Assembly (NCBI GenBank): GCA_024641245.1 | Contig: JAHEDK010000002.1 | Location: 31,117 to 95,116 of the forward strand | Direction of reading: 5' to 3' | Origin: Actinomycetes bacterium | GTDB taxonomy: Bacteria > Actinomycetota > Acidimicrobiia > Spongiisociales > JAHEDJ01 | DNA length: 64,000 nt | Shown: positions 54,305-64,000 of the stretch, piece after piece | Layout of the letters: each line of letters begins with the position of its first letter | How positions within the stretch are numbered: the stretch's first letter is position 1 | The notes under the pieces: model-generated | What the model saw: the letters and a program-made list of their open reading frames with translations, nothing else | Databases searched by the model: none | Told to the model about the DNA's origin: nothing | Translations under genes and position numbers: made by a program

Positions 54305-54963
54305 CAGGCCAGCTCCGCCCGCCGGACCATCTGCCAGATCGCCAGGAGCCCGACGGTGATGAGAACGAAACCCGCCGTCACAAGGCCCACCGAGAGCGGG
54401 CCACCGGACAACAAGACATCCACCCGACCCGTCCCAACCAGCAGAGCGAGCAGGAGCGCAGGTAGCGCGGCAATGATGAAGGCAGAGGCGCGCGCCTGGG
54501 CGGATGCCACCCGCCGCTCGTTCCTCAGTTCTTGTTCATCGTCGGCCAACAGTGCGATGGCCTCGAACGCGTCGGCGACCCTTCCACCGCTATCACCGGC
54601 AATCCGGATGGCGGCGCCTGCCGCCGGGCCGATGAGCGACAAACACGCTTCCACCCCCGATGCCAGTTCGTCGTAGGGCCGCCCACTCAGACAGGCTCGC
54701 GCCAGACGACCCTCGTTGATCTCCTCGGCCGCCACCGCAAGGGCCTGCCGGAGTGACGATCCGCCGCGCAGTTCGTCGGCCACCCCACGGCTGAAGCGCA
54801 CGTCGACCGACCAACGGGACGGCTGCTCGCGCTTCGACAAATGCAGGGCCCAGATAGCCGCCAATCCGATCCAGGGATGGATCAACCCGATCATCATGAG
54901 GAGAACGAACCCCGGGGGGGCGCCGGACATGATGACCACGCCGATGGCGAAGGCCTCCGTCAT
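54304..54963 (-). CDS. TadB-like inner membrane platform protein
   Basis: The 219-residue product has two N-terminal membrane segments, a T2SS F domain (GSSLRQALAVAAEEINEGRLARA) and two C-terminal membrane segments. Its start overlaps tadA's stop by 4 bp. Together with TadC it anchors the TadA motor. Confidence 0.83.
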   Translation of the reverse strand: MTEAFAIGVVIMSGAPPGFVLLMMIGLIHPWIGLAAIWALHLSKREQPSRWSVDVRFSRGVADELRGGSSLRQALAVAAEEINEGRLARACLSGRPYDELASGVEACLSLIGPAAGAAIRIAGDSGGRVADAFEAIALLADDEQELRNERRVASAQARASAFIIAALPALLLALLVGTGRVDVLLSGGPLSVGLVTAGFVLITVGLLAIWQMVRRAELA

Positions 54964-56021
54964 TGCCGGTACCTCTCTTCTAGATCTGCTCCACGCCGCG
55001 CCGCAATGGAGATGACCTGCCGCCGGGATTGAGACCTGCCCATCTGCACGATGACGTCGACTGCAGCCTGAAGCTGCGCCCGGATGGTGTCGGCCTCCAT
55101 ACCCCCGCCGTCGAGCAGCGCGAGGGTCTCGAGTCTCAACAGCGCCTCCTCCGGGCTGTTCGCATGCACCGTCGCCATCGACCCGCGATGTCCCGTGTTC
55201 AGCGCACCGACCAGGTCGAGCGCTTCAGGGCCCCGGACTTCACCTACGATGATGCGGTCCGGGCGAAGCCGTAGTGCCGCCCGGACGAGATGGCGAAGGG
55301 TGATCTCGCCACGCCCTTCTGCATTTGCCGGTCGCGCTTCGAGCCGTACCACGTGCCCGGTCAGCGCCAGCTCTGCGGCGTCCTCGACGGTCACCACCCT
55401 CTCGTGCGAGGGGATGGCCCGCGAAAGCACGTTCAGCAAGGTTGTCTTGCCGGTCCCGGTGCCACCGGAAACCAGAATGCTCCGGCCCTGAACCACCGCC
55501 TTTTCGAGCATTCGCGCACCCGCCTCGCTCACCGCGCCCGAGGCAGTGAGGTCATCCAGATCACCGATTGCTTGCGTGAATCGCCGGATGGCGACGACGG
55601 GACCATCGACGGCCACCGGAGGGAGCGTCGCATGGAGCCTGCTGCCGTCCGGGAGTCTGGCATCGACGGTTGGAGAAGCATGGTCGATTCGCAGTCCGAG
55701 CGGCCCGATGATCCGCTCAACGGCGGCGCGGATGTCCGCTCCACTCTCGAATCGAACACTGGTCTTGGTGAGCCGGCCGTCGCGCTCGACCCACACGTCA
55801 TCGGGTCCATTGACGAGGATGTCCGTGATCCCCTCGTCGCGGAGGAGGGGCGCGATGGGACCCATGCCCACCAGCGCGTCGATAACGGCCTGCGAGGTTC
55901 CCGGCGGCGCCAGCGGCGCTTCCTCTGCCAGCAATCGCGGCATGATCTGTTCGAGGACCGCATGCTCGAGCGGTACATCCGAATCGATGAGTCCCGCGAC
56001 GAGCCTCTCTATCAACGCCAT
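54960..56021 (-). CDS. TadA/CpaF-type secretion ATPase
   Basis: The 353-residue hexameric ATPase drives pilus assembly. It has an N-terminal domain, a Walker A SGGTGTGKTTLLN, an Asp box (TVEDAAEL), a Walker B-side RLRPDRIIVGEVRGPEALD and the His-containing GHRGSMATVHANSP. The ATG at 56021 overlaps the Ssd-like gene by 10 bp. Confidence 0.92.
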   Translation of the reverse strand: MALIERLVAGLIDSDVPLEHAVLEQIMPRLLAEEAPLAPPGTSQAVIDALVGMGPIAPLLRDEGITDILVNGPDDVWVERDGRLTKTSVRFESGADIRAAVERIIGPLGLRIDHASPTVDARLPDGSRLHATLPPVAVDGPVVAIRRFTQAIGDLDDLTASGAVSEAGARMLEKAVVQGRSILVSGGTGTGKTTLLNVLSRAIPSHERVVTVEDAAELALTGHVVRLEARPANAEGRGEITLRHLVRAALRLRPDRIIVGEVRGPEALDLVGALNTGHRGSMATVHANSPEEALLRLETLALLDGGGMEADTIRAQLQAAVDVIVQMGRSQSRRQVISIAARRGADLEERYRQ

Positions 56022-56584
56022 GGGTACTCCCACACCCGCCGCCAGGCTCGGATCCACCTGCTGCCGACGGGCAGAGAACCGGTCAGGAGCCTCTGGACGG
56101 TGCCCGAACCCGGACGCGGGAGCACTATCCCGTCCCCGCCCGGCTCGGCGGGGAACCCGGTTCTCTGAAAGACGCAGTAACGATCTGGACTGGAAGCGAG
56201 AAAACCCGGCATCAACGGATAGACCGGGACAACCGGTGCGAATTTCCCGCAGTCTTCGGGACTCCTCAGCACGACAACCGGCCACCCCCCGATCAGGGCG
56301 CGGACCACCGATTCGGCCGCTTCGGGTTCGATGCCGCCGTTGGACAGCAGCGCCGGGCCCGCCGCCGATGGTCGTAGATCGTCGCGACGCGGACCCGACC
56401 GCACCAGCGCGGCGAGAGAGCCGACGCCACGGCACGACGGCCCGTTCGGATCGAGATCGATCACGAGTGCCGTTCCGGCCGCGGCCGCCAGTCCTATTGG
56501 GCCGAGCACGGACAGCAGTCCGTCTCCATGGGTCCACACCGTCAACGCGGCCACTCCACCTCTGCGCTCGAATAGGGGCAACAT
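56012..56584 (-). CDS. Degenerate Ssd/CpaE-like (MinD-fold) protein
   Basis: The ATG at 56584 gives 190 residues. AGTALVIDLDPNGPS resembles the Walker A'/B region of Ssd/CpaE proteins, and the place upstream of tadA matches Rv3660c. The P-loop that should precede it is lost (WTHGDGLLSVLG, no GK). The protein is also about half the size of Rv3660c. It may localise the pilus machine without ATP hydrolysis. Confidence 0.6.
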   Translation of the reverse strand: MLPLFERRGGVAALTVWTHGDGLLSVLGPIGLAAAAGTALVIDLDPNGPSCRGVGSLAALVRSGPRRDDLRPSAAGPALLSNGGIEPEAAESVVRALIGGWPVVVLRSPEDCGKFAPVVPVYPLMPGFLASSPDRYCVFQRTGFPAEPGGDGIVLPRPGSGTVQRLLTGSLPVGSRWIRAWRRVWEYPWR

Positions 56585-56688
56585 ATGGGGACACGACCGG
56601 CGCGACAACCCCTTGTCACACCCGCAATTCCGTGGCTCAATGGGGGGTCGGCCCCGTCCGACCTCCACACGACGTACAATCTCACACG

Positions 56689-57525
56689 GTGACCGACCGC
56701 GACACACGTTCAGCCGGGGGTTCGGGGGGACGGCGCTCCGCCGCCTTCTTCGACCTCGACAAGACGATCATTGCCAAGTCGTCGACCCTCGCCTTCGGCA
56801 GGCCGCTCTACAAGGCGGGCTTTCTGAACCGTCGCGCCCTTCTCAAGGCCGGAATAGCCCAGATCGTCTATGTCATGGTTGGTGCCGATCACGATCAGAT
56901 GGAGAAGGTCCGAGGACAACTCCTGGCATTGACCAAGGGTTGGGACCGCCTGCAGGTGGGAGAACTCGTCAGGGAAACCGTCGATGAGATCGTTGCCCCG
57001 CTCGTCTACGCCGAAGCACTGGCGATCATCGACGAGCACCATCGCGCCGGCCGCAAGGTCGTGATCATCTCGTCCAGCCCTGAAGAAGTGGTGCGACCGC
57101 TGGCCGTTTACCTAGGTGTCGACGACGTGATCGCCACCCGCTCGAAGTCGGGCCCGGACGGTCGCTACACGGGCGAACTCGAGTTCTACGCCTACGGGCC
57201 GGGCAAGGCGGAGGCGATCCGGGAGATGGCCGAGCGCGAGAGCCTCAACCTCGACGACTCGTACGCCTACTCCGACTCGATCACGGACCTTCCGATGCTC
57301 GAAGCTGTCGGCCATCCGGTGGTCGTCAACCCGGACAAGGAACTCGAAGAGATCGCCACGGAGCGCGACTGGCAGGTGATGGACTTCGAACGCCCGGTCA
57401 CCCTGCGCACCCGTTTGGCGACGCTTCCGAAACCCGTCCCGGTCATTTCTGGGGCCGCGCTCGCCGGGGCCCTCGGCTCTGCGGCCATCTGGTGGGCCAT
57501 CCGCACACGCGGCCGCTCGTCCTAG
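56689..57525 (+). CDS. HAD-IB family phosphatase, C-terminally membrane-anchored
   Basis: The GTG at 56689 gives 278 residues. FFDLDKT at 20-26 contains the nucleophile; VVIISSSPEE and SDSITDLPML complete the HAD active site. A hydrophobic helix near the C-terminus (ISGAALAGALGSAAIWWAI) suggests anchoring. The family (Rv3661, SerB-like) follows the Tad locus in Mycobacterium in the same divergent arrangement. Substrate unknown. Confidence 0.85.
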   Translation: MTDRDTRSAGGSGGRRSAAFFDLDKTIIAKSSTLAFGRPLYKAGFLNRRALLKAGIAQIVYVMVGADHDQMEKVRGQLLALTKGWDRLQVGELVRETVDEIVAPLVYAEALAIIDEHHRAGRKVVIISSSPEEVVRPLAVYLGVDDVIATRSKSGPDGRYTGELEFYAYGPGKAEAIREMAERESLNLDDSYAYSDSITDLPMLEAVGHPVVVNPDKELEEIATERDWQVMDFERPVTLRTRLATLPKPVPVISGAALAGALGSAAIWWAIRTRGRSS

Positions 57526-57693
57526 GGGAAGACACTCGCCTCCGAGCCGCCGGCGAATCTTCACTCCCGCCGGAAAAAAGGGCCACTGCGCGGAAACTTT
57601 CCCGGTCCCAACTACGTCTTAACGAGATCGTGCATCTCGCGCGATCCCGAAGGGGGTATCTACCGGTATTCATTCCGGAGAAAGGGATGGGAA

Positions 57694-58809
57694 ATGCACA
57701 AGCGCTTTGCTTTGCTTTCTGTCCTCGCGATGCTGGCGACCGTGCTGCCGGCCCTGCCGGCGCTCGCTCAGCCGACCAACGACAACTTCGCCGATGCGAC
57801 CGCGGTGAATAGTTATCCATTCGCCGACAGCGTCGGGATCGCCGACGCTACTACCGAAACGGGTGAACCGGTGGAGGTCTGTGCCCCCATGGCCGGTACC
57901 GTCTGGTACGCGCTGACACTCGACGAGTCATCGCTGGTGATGATCGATACGGCGGGATCAGGATTCGACACCGTGCTGGCCGTCTGGCAGGGAACCGATC
58001 TGAGCAGTCTCAACCTGGTGAAGTGCATCGATGACACTTCGCTGAGTGTTGAGTCGCGGATGCTTCTGTCGGCAGATGCCGGTCAGACCTATCTGATTCA
58101 GGCCGGCGCGTTTGGTAGCACACCGACCGGAGCGACTCTGAATCTGTCCATCGGCGAACCGCCGAACACCACCGGCAAGCCGGTCATCTACAAGGGAAGC
58201 TCCAAGGGAACCGCCGCCCAGGCATCTCTCGACACCTACGACGAAACCACCTCCAGTTCGACCGGGATCTATCTCGTCGAGGGACGCTCGAAGTTCGCAA
58301 AAGGCAAGCCGTACAAAATGGCGGAGGTCGATGTCTACTGGTATCAGTCGGCCTACGACGAGGGTGCCGGTACCTACACCTGGGAGTCGTGGTACGGAGC
58401 CAACGCGCTGGAGCCCGGGAAATACCAGCTTGACGCCAAACTGCGGAACGCCTGGGTGAACACGACGGTGACGCTGTTCGGTCAGAGCTGCGTCGAGGGG
58501 CCCTACGTCGAGACGGAGGAGGGCTACGAATACGAAGTGAGCTGCGAGGACCTCGGACCCATCGAGGTTCAAGCAGCAGTGTCCTGGACGGGGCAAGGAC
58601 CCAATTTCAAATACTCCTACAACGAGCGGTCGACTTCCGGCGACGGATACCGCAGCAGTTATGGGGGGAGTTCGACGGCCAGAGACGCCGACGTGGCCGG
58701 CACCATTGCCGGAGACGGTTTGTTCTTCGACCTGGGCGATGCCTACGGGGCACTCATGAAGGACAGCAACCGCTATATGACCGTCTATCGCGGGATATCC
58801 GCCTACTAG
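57694..58809 (+). CDS. Secreted beta-rich protein of unknown function
   Basis: The ATG at 57694 follows GGGATGGGAA. A signal peptide (about 1-25, cleavage after ALA) leads to NDNFADATAV and a jelly-roll-like segment (GTVWYALTLDESSLVMIDTA). This resembles the pre-peptidase C-terminal type of beta-sandwich. The remaining 200 residues are Tyr/Gly/Ser-rich with two Cys and no recognised motif. It is a single-gene unit followed by a strong hairpin. Confidence 0.7.
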   Translation: MHKRFALLSVLAMLATVLPALPALAQPTNDNFADATAVNSYPFADSVGIADATTETGEPVEVCAPMAGTVWYALTLDESSLVMIDTAGSGFDTVLAVWQGTDLSSLNLVKCIDDTSLSVESRMLLSADAGQTYLIQAGAFGSTPTGATLNLSIGEPPNTTGKPVIYKGSSKGTAAQASLDTYDETTSSSTGIYLVEGRSKFAKGKPYKMAEVDVYWYQSAYDEGAGTYTWESWYGANALEPGKYQLDAKLRNAWVNTTVTLFGQSCVEGPYVETEEGYEYEVSCEDLGPIEVQAAVSWTGQGPNFKYSYNERSTSGDGYRSSYGGSSTARDADVAGTIAGDGLFFDLGDAYGALMKDSNRYMTVYRGISAY

Positions 58810-58821
58810 GAACGCTCATCT

Positions 58822-58856
58822 CGAGGGAAGGGTTGGGTGGCCCCACCCTTCCCTCG
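58822..58856 (+). terminator. Hairpin after the secreted-protein gene
   Basis: CGAGGGAAGGGT at 58822-58833 pairs perfectly (12 bp) with ACCCTTCCCTCG at 58845-58856 around an 11-base loop. It lies 13 bp after the stop codon. No T tract follows, as is common for terminators in GC-rich actinobacteria. Confidence 0.75.
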
Positions 58857-58948
58857 GGCACTTCTGAAGGAAGGTCACAGGCGCCGCCTACCTCTCGGGT
58901 GGGCGCCCGTTCAGCAGCTAGGCTCGCCGAGTTTCGAGGAGATACCCC

Positions 58949-60277
58949 GTGGACAAGAGCGAACCGAAGCTCGGACACAACTATTGGAAGCTGCTGACCG
59001 CCAGCGTCGTCTCGAACTTCGGAGACGGGATCTCCACCGTCGCCTATCCCTGGTTGGCCTCTGCCGTCACTCGAGATCCGCTCCAGATCGCCCTCATCGG
59101 GGTTGCCACCCGCATTCCCTGGCTCGTGTTCACCTTGCCCGCCGGCGTCATTGCCGACCGCGTCGACCGGCGCAAGCTGGTCGGGTGGACGGATACGTTT
59201 CGTTTCACCCTTACCCTGGCCGTGGCGACCGCCGTGCTCCTCCTCGGTCGCGACCTCACCGAACCGGACTCCTTAGCATCCGGCACGGCCGGCGGGCCGG
59301 AACACGCCGGACTGCTCCTGGCAGTTCTGTATGCCTCAGCACTCCTCTTCGGGTTTGCCGAGGTCCTCCGCGACAACGCAGCCCAGACGTTGATGCCTTC
59401 GATCGTCGACACTTCACTGCTCGAGAAGGCCAACGGCCGGTTGTGGGGCAGTGAGATGGTGATGAACTCGTTGCTCGGACCGGTGCTGGGCGGATTGATC
59501 ATTGCCGTCGCCTTCTCCCTCCCCTTCTTCGTCGACGCCGTCACGTTCGCCGTCTCTGCCGCGCTGCTCTTCAGCTTGCGCGGATCATTCCGTGCAGAAC
59601 AAGCCGAGGACCGACCTTCTTTCGTCGGTCAAATCAAGGAGGGGTTCGGCTGGTTGTGGAGGCACCGGTTGCTGCGGGTGATGGGCATCATTCTCGGCGT
59701 CATGAACGCCATGTTCTCGATGGCGCTGGCCACCTACGTGCTCTTCGTGCAGGAGATCCTCGAACTGGACGCCTCGCGATTTGGGTTGTTGATGACTTCC
59801 GGTGCCCTGGGCGGAGTCGCCGCCAGTTTCACGGCCTCACGGGTCAGCAGGACTATCGGACCGGGGGCCTCTCTCTTCCTGACCCTCCTGGGTTCCGGTG
59901 CCACCCTGGTGTTTACCGGGCTGACGTCGAGTTGGATCGTCGTATGGGTCATGTTTTTCATCGCCAGCTTCCTGGCGGTGTTGTGGAATGTGATCACCGT
60001 CTCACTGCGGCAGACGATCATCCCCGACGCGCTCCTCGGCCGTGTCAACAGTGTCTACCGGTTCTTCGCGTGGGGGATGATGCCCCTGGGAATGGTGGCC
60101 GGCGGGACCATGGTGGCGCTGGTCGAGGCGATCTGGTCTCGCGACCTGGCCCTCCGCATGCCTTTCCTGGTCGGCGGGGCTGTCTATGCACTGCTCTTCG
60201 TTATCGCATTGCCGGTGCTCAACACCCGGCAAATCGAGCAGGCCAAACTAGACGCCGGGGATCGAGTTCCCGAATAA
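58949..60277 (+). CDS. MFS exporter (MFS_3-like)
   Basis: The GTG at 58949 has GAGGAG upstream and gives 442 residues with twelve hydrophobic segments. LLTASVVSNFGDGISTVAYPWLAS opens the first half, and DRVDRRKL and GRVNSVYRFFAWGMMPLG are typical MFS_3 loops. Substrate unknown; drug or siderophore export is usual for the group. Confidence 0.82.
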   Translation: MDKSEPKLGHNYWKLLTASVVSNFGDGISTVAYPWLASAVTRDPLQIALIGVATRIPWLVFTLPAGVIADRVDRRKLVGWTDTFRFTLTLAVATAVLLLGRDLTEPDSLASGTAGGPEHAGLLLAVLYASALLFGFAEVLRDNAAQTLMPSIVDTSLLEKANGRLWGSEMVMNSLLGPVLGGLIIAVAFSLPFFVDAVTFAVSAALLFSLRGSFRAEQAEDRPSFVGQIKEGFGWLWRHRLLRVMGIILGVMNAMFSMALATYVLFVQEILELDASRFGLLMTSGALGGVAASFTASRVSRTIGPGASLFLTLLGSGATLVFTGLTSSWIVVWVMFFIASFLAVLWNVITVSLRQTIIPDALLGRVNSVYRFFAWGMMPLGMVAGGTMVALVEAIWSRDLALRMPFLVGGAVYALLFVIALPVLNTRQIEQAKLDAGDRVPE

Positions 60278-60346
60278 CCCTGATCGGTCGCCTCGCACAG
60301 TGCGGACTCCGCCGGATCCATTCAGGCGGACAGCCGCCACGATCCT

Positions 60347-60877
60347 TTATTGGTCCTGATCAACCGATTCGGGCATTGCAGGGCGCGTGCGCTTCGGATA
60401 GTCGGCCAAGGCCCACCAGGCGAGTAGCGACAGGGCACCCGCGCCCAGTCCGAGTGCAGCCCACCCCCATCGTTCCGTGGTGGCGTCCAGCGTGAGTTCG
60501 TTCTCTCGGGGCTCGATGGTGCTCGATCCTTCAAGGAGCAACGCGGTATCGACTCCGAGTTCGGTCAAAGTGACGGGTCGAGCCAGCTCGGACGTTGCGC
60601 CGGCGCCGATAGCCTCAAACACCACGATCAGGTCGGCCCGCTCAACAAGCGCCGTGCCCTCGTACGTACCGGCGCCCTGATGCCCGAGGGTCACCGTTTC
60701 TTGATTGTCACCGGGATCGATGAAGTGGGCGACAACGCTGGCGGGGTTCCCTCCGACCTCCACCGACAGGGTCACCTCGATCTCGCCACTCGACACGGCA
60801 ACGGCCTCTGCCGCAGCCATTCCGAACGTCCCACCGAGCTCAACAGTCAGCAGCGAGAGGATGAGCCAGGCTTTCAT
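60347..60877 (-). CDS. Secreted, C-terminally membrane-anchored beta-sandwich protein
   Basis: The ATG at 60877 gives 176 residues: a signal peptide (about 1-28), a beta-rich domain of about 110 residues, a C-terminal membrane helix (WAALGLGAGALSLLAWWAL) and a basic cytoplasmic tail. The layout recalls CopC/YtkA-type extracytoplasmic domains but no metal-binding pattern is seen. Divergent from the macro-domain gene. Confidence 0.65.
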   Translation of the reverse strand: MKAWLILSLLTVELGGTFGMAAAEAVAVSSGEIEVTLSVEVGGNPASVVAHFIDPGDNQETVTLGHQGAGTYEGTALVERADLIVVFEAIGAGATSELARPVTLTELGVDTALLLEGSSTIEPRENELTLDATTERWGWAALGLGAGALSLLAWWALADYPKRTRPAMPESVDQDQ

Positions 60878-60925
60878 ATACCGAACTGTATCGGACACCC
60901 GGCATCAATCGCGTAGCCTGACGGT

Positions 60926-61453
60926 GTGACCGTACCAAACGAGCCGATCCGAGTCGTGCAGGGCGACCTGACCCGGCAGGATGTAGATGCCGTCGTGAAT
61001 GCAGCCAACGAGTACCTCCAGCACGGCGGAGGTGTGGCTGCGGCTTTGGTACGGGCCGGCGGAGCCGTAGTCCAACAGGAATCCGAAGCCTGGGTTCGGG
61101 AACACGGGCCACTAGAATCGGGCAAGGCGGCCGTCACCGGTGCGGGGGACATGCCGGCCCGATGGATCATTCACGTCTCCGGACCGCGATTCTCAGCCGG
61201 TCAGGACAATGAGGCGTTATTGGAAGCGGCCGTCGAGGCTGCCATCTCTGCAGCAGCCCAGTCGGGCGCGACCTCCATTGCGATGCCGGCCATTTCGTCC
61301 GGTATCTTCGGCTACCCGGTCACCGAAGCGACCAGGGTGATCGCCGACACGTGCCGCCGGTGGGTTGCGTCCCACCCCGGGGTCGTCCGGGAGATTCGTC
61401 TGGTCGGCTACGAGGCGGAGACGGCCGCCGCATTCGAGAGGGCCCTGTCATGA
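60926..61453 (+). CDS. Macro-domain protein (ADP-ribose binding)
   Basis: The GTG at 60926 gives 175 residues forming a single macro domain. VVQGDLTRQDVDAVVNAANEYLQHGGGVA is the adenine- and ribose-binding part; AISSGIFGYPV contacts the diphosphate. Such proteins remove ADP-ribose from proteins or hydrolyse O-acetyl-ADP-ribose. It overlaps the next gene by 4 bp. Confidence 0.9.
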   Translation: MTVPNEPIRVVQGDLTRQDVDAVVNAANEYLQHGGGVAAALVRAGGAVVQQESEAWVREHGPLESGKAAVTGAGDMPARWIIHVSGPRFSAGQDNEALLEAAVEAAISAAAQSGATSIAMPAISSGIFGYPVTEATRVIADTCRRWVASHPGVVREIRLVGYEAETAAAFERALS

Positions 61454-62142
61454 CGGAGAACCGGATGTCGAGGGTCTGGCGTCGTGCATCCGACCGATGG
61501 GACCGCAATCGCGTTCCGCCCCCCTTCGATGAGGGGACGACCTGGGAGCGAGTCGAGCAAAGAGACAGTCACATCGGGGTGCGCCGGAGGATCGTCGTGC
61601 ACCTCGAAGATTCGATCCGAATCGACGACACTTTCGCGCTCGCCGAAGGTGATTTCATCGGGTCCTGGTCGGCGAGCATGGACTTGACCGCGCCACCCGA
61701 GTCCATCTGGACTAGCTACACGTTCGCCGTTGGCAACGGCGATCCCGTCACATATGCGTGCGAAGACGATACGGTCATCCCTCGTTTCGGCATCTATCCG
61801 GTCCTGGTCAAGGTGCCCTTTGAGGCAGGCCACCTCAAAGCGATCACGGTCCTGGACGATCGAACCGGTGCGACGGCCGATGTTTCACATCTCGTGTCGG
61901 TCGGATGGGACGAGGCGGTCAACGGGCAGTGGTGGCGGATCGACCAATACCACGACGGCGAGCGCCGGGCCGCCTACTGGCTGGATGCTCAACATCGACT
62001 GAAGCGTTCGGATTGGGATGGCGCTGTGCTGGCGGCTTCGCCATCCAGATCGGTGGCCCTCGGTGATCTCGCCGATACGCTCGGCCACCTTTTCAGCGAG
62101 GAACCTGAACCGGCGCTCCCTGAGGATTCGCCCGATAGGTGA
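61450..62142 (+). CDS. Unknown protein co-translated with the macro-domain protein
   Basis: The ATG at 61450 overlaps the macro-domain stop (ATGA) and gives 230 residues. There is no signal peptide or membrane segment. The chain is rich in Trp and acidic residues and looks like a mixed alpha/beta soluble protein (QWWRIDQYHDGERRAAYWLDA). I do not recognise a family. Translational coupling suggests it acts with the macro-domain protein, perhaps as a partner or target. Confidence 0.65.
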   Translation: MTENRMSRVWRRASDRWDRNRVPPPFDEGTTWERVEQRDSHIGVRRRIVVHLEDSIRIDDTFALAEGDFIGSWSASMDLTAPPESIWTSYTFAVGNGDPVTYACEDDTVIPRFGIYPVLVKVPFEAGHLKAITVLDDRTGATADVSHLVSVGWDEAVNGQWWRIDQYHDGERRAAYWLDAQHRLKRSDWDGAVLAASPSRSVALGDLADTLGHLFSEEPEPALPEDSPDR

Positions 62143-62205
62143 GGGTGCCGGACCGGTCCCTACCAAATGCCTCGGCTACGCTACCGCCTTCACGGAAGGA
62201 CACCG

Positions 62206-63609
<1,404 letters not shown>

Positions 63610-63610
63610 G

Positions 63611-64000
63611 ATGCGCTCCATTGAACGAGTATCCGGAACCATGGCACCCTTGCCTCGGGCGAACATCGACACCGACCAGATCATCCCCAAGCAGTTCCTC
63701 AAACGAATCGAGCGCACCGGGTACGGGGAGTTCCTGTTCTGGGACTGGCGACGAACTGCCGACGGGAACCTCGACCCGACCTTCGTCCTGAACAAGCCCG
63801 AGTATGCCTCCGCCTCGGTACTCGTGACCGGACCCAACTTCGGTTCCGGGTCCTCGCGCGAGCACGCCCCGTGGAGCCTCGAGGACTGGGGATTCGAGGC
63901 GATCATCGCCCCGTCCTTCGCGGAGATCTTCTACACAAACTGCACGAAGGTCGGCCTACTCCCGGTCGTGCTCACCGAGAAGGAAGTCCAATACCTGCTC
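63611..64000 (+). CDS. leuD: 3-isopropylmalate dehydratase small subunit LeuD (cut by window edge)
   Basis: The ATG at 63611 opens a frame that runs to the right edge (130 codons; the full protein is about 200). [19 protein letters not shown] and [16 protein letters not shown] are the conserved substrate-binding loops of LeuD. It forms the active enzyme with LeuC. Confidence 0.97.
   Translation, partial: MRSIERVSGTMAPLPRANIDTDQIIPKQFLKRIERTGYGEFLFWDWRRTADGNLDPTFVLNKPEYASASVLVTGPNFGSGSSREHAPWSLEDWGFEAIIAPSFAEIFYTNCTKVGLLPVVLTEKEVQYLL

Noticed and set aside
55546-56688. Long plus-strand frame continuous with the HAD gene
   Set aside because: It runs antisense over tadA and the Ssd-like gene and is low-complexity Arg/Ser/Pro text; the HAD domain begins at the GTG at 56689.

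Overview
The window is GC-rich chromosomal DNA from an actinobacterium. I infer this from the SigR/RsrA pair, the DUF2342 protease-like gene beside tilS, a WhiG/FliA-type sigma factor, a Tad pilus locus followed by a HAD-IB gene, and a gene order that tracks the Mycobacterium tuberculosis Rv3585-Rv3661 block as I remember it (disA/radA, clpC, lysS, panC, DUF2520, folK-folB-folP-folE, ftsH, hpt, tilS, DUF2342, holB, topA, tadE-to-ssd, HAD). The extra genes and the K+-type pyrophosphatase fit an uncultured, Acidimicrobiia-like lineage better than Mycobacterium, but that placement is inference.

Layout. 1-4 kb: a Lys/Ala-rich protein cut by the left edge, disA (c-di-AMP synthase), radA, and a zinc-ribbon membrane protein. 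4-10 kb: a BMP-type nucleoside ABC importer (lipoprotein, ATPase, two permeases) and a queuosine-precursor-type transporter. 10-14 kb: clpC and a polyprenyl diphosphate synthase. 14-17.4 kb: a three-gene set of response regulator with dead GGDEF, HEAT-repeat membrane protein and processive GT2 glycosyltransferase, probably an exopolysaccharide module. 17.5-21.7 kb: a FliA/WhiG sigma factor, FlgN-like and FlgL-like proteins, a second dead GGDEF protein and a secreted HExxH protein. 22-35 kb: lysS, panC, DUF2520, an MFS transporter, the folate operon (including a folK fused to a membrane methyltransferase and a catalytically dead phosphatase-like gene), ftsH, hpt, tilS and DUF2342. 35-46 kb: rsrA/sigR, tRNA-Thr(CGU), an acyltransferase, holB, tmk, an MFS exporter, topA, phoH, a threonine dehydratase-like enzyme and a tandem histidine phosphatase. 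46-57.5 kb: a membrane pyrophosphatase, a lipoprotein LCP protein, a P-type ATPase, the Tad/Flp locus and a HAD phosphatase. 57.5-64 kb: a secreted protein, an MFS exporter, an anchored extracytoplasmic protein, a macro-domain protein with a co-translated unknown, and leuC-leuD (leuD cut by the right edge).

Many neighbouring genes overlap by 4 bp (ATGA or GTGA), which marks translationally coupled operons: nup-like permeases/ATPase, panC-DUF2520, folE-folP-DSP, folB-folK, tmk-holB, tadA-tadE.

The most unusual non-coding signal is a set of intergenic arrays whose unit is always 7 bp but whose sequence differs from locus to locus (3.9, 10.1, 21.9, 35.1, 40.0 and 45.1 kb), often arranged as inverted repeats beside stop codons. 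No CRISPR array, insertion sequence, integrase or rRNA was seen, and no gene-free stretch exceeds about 300 bases.
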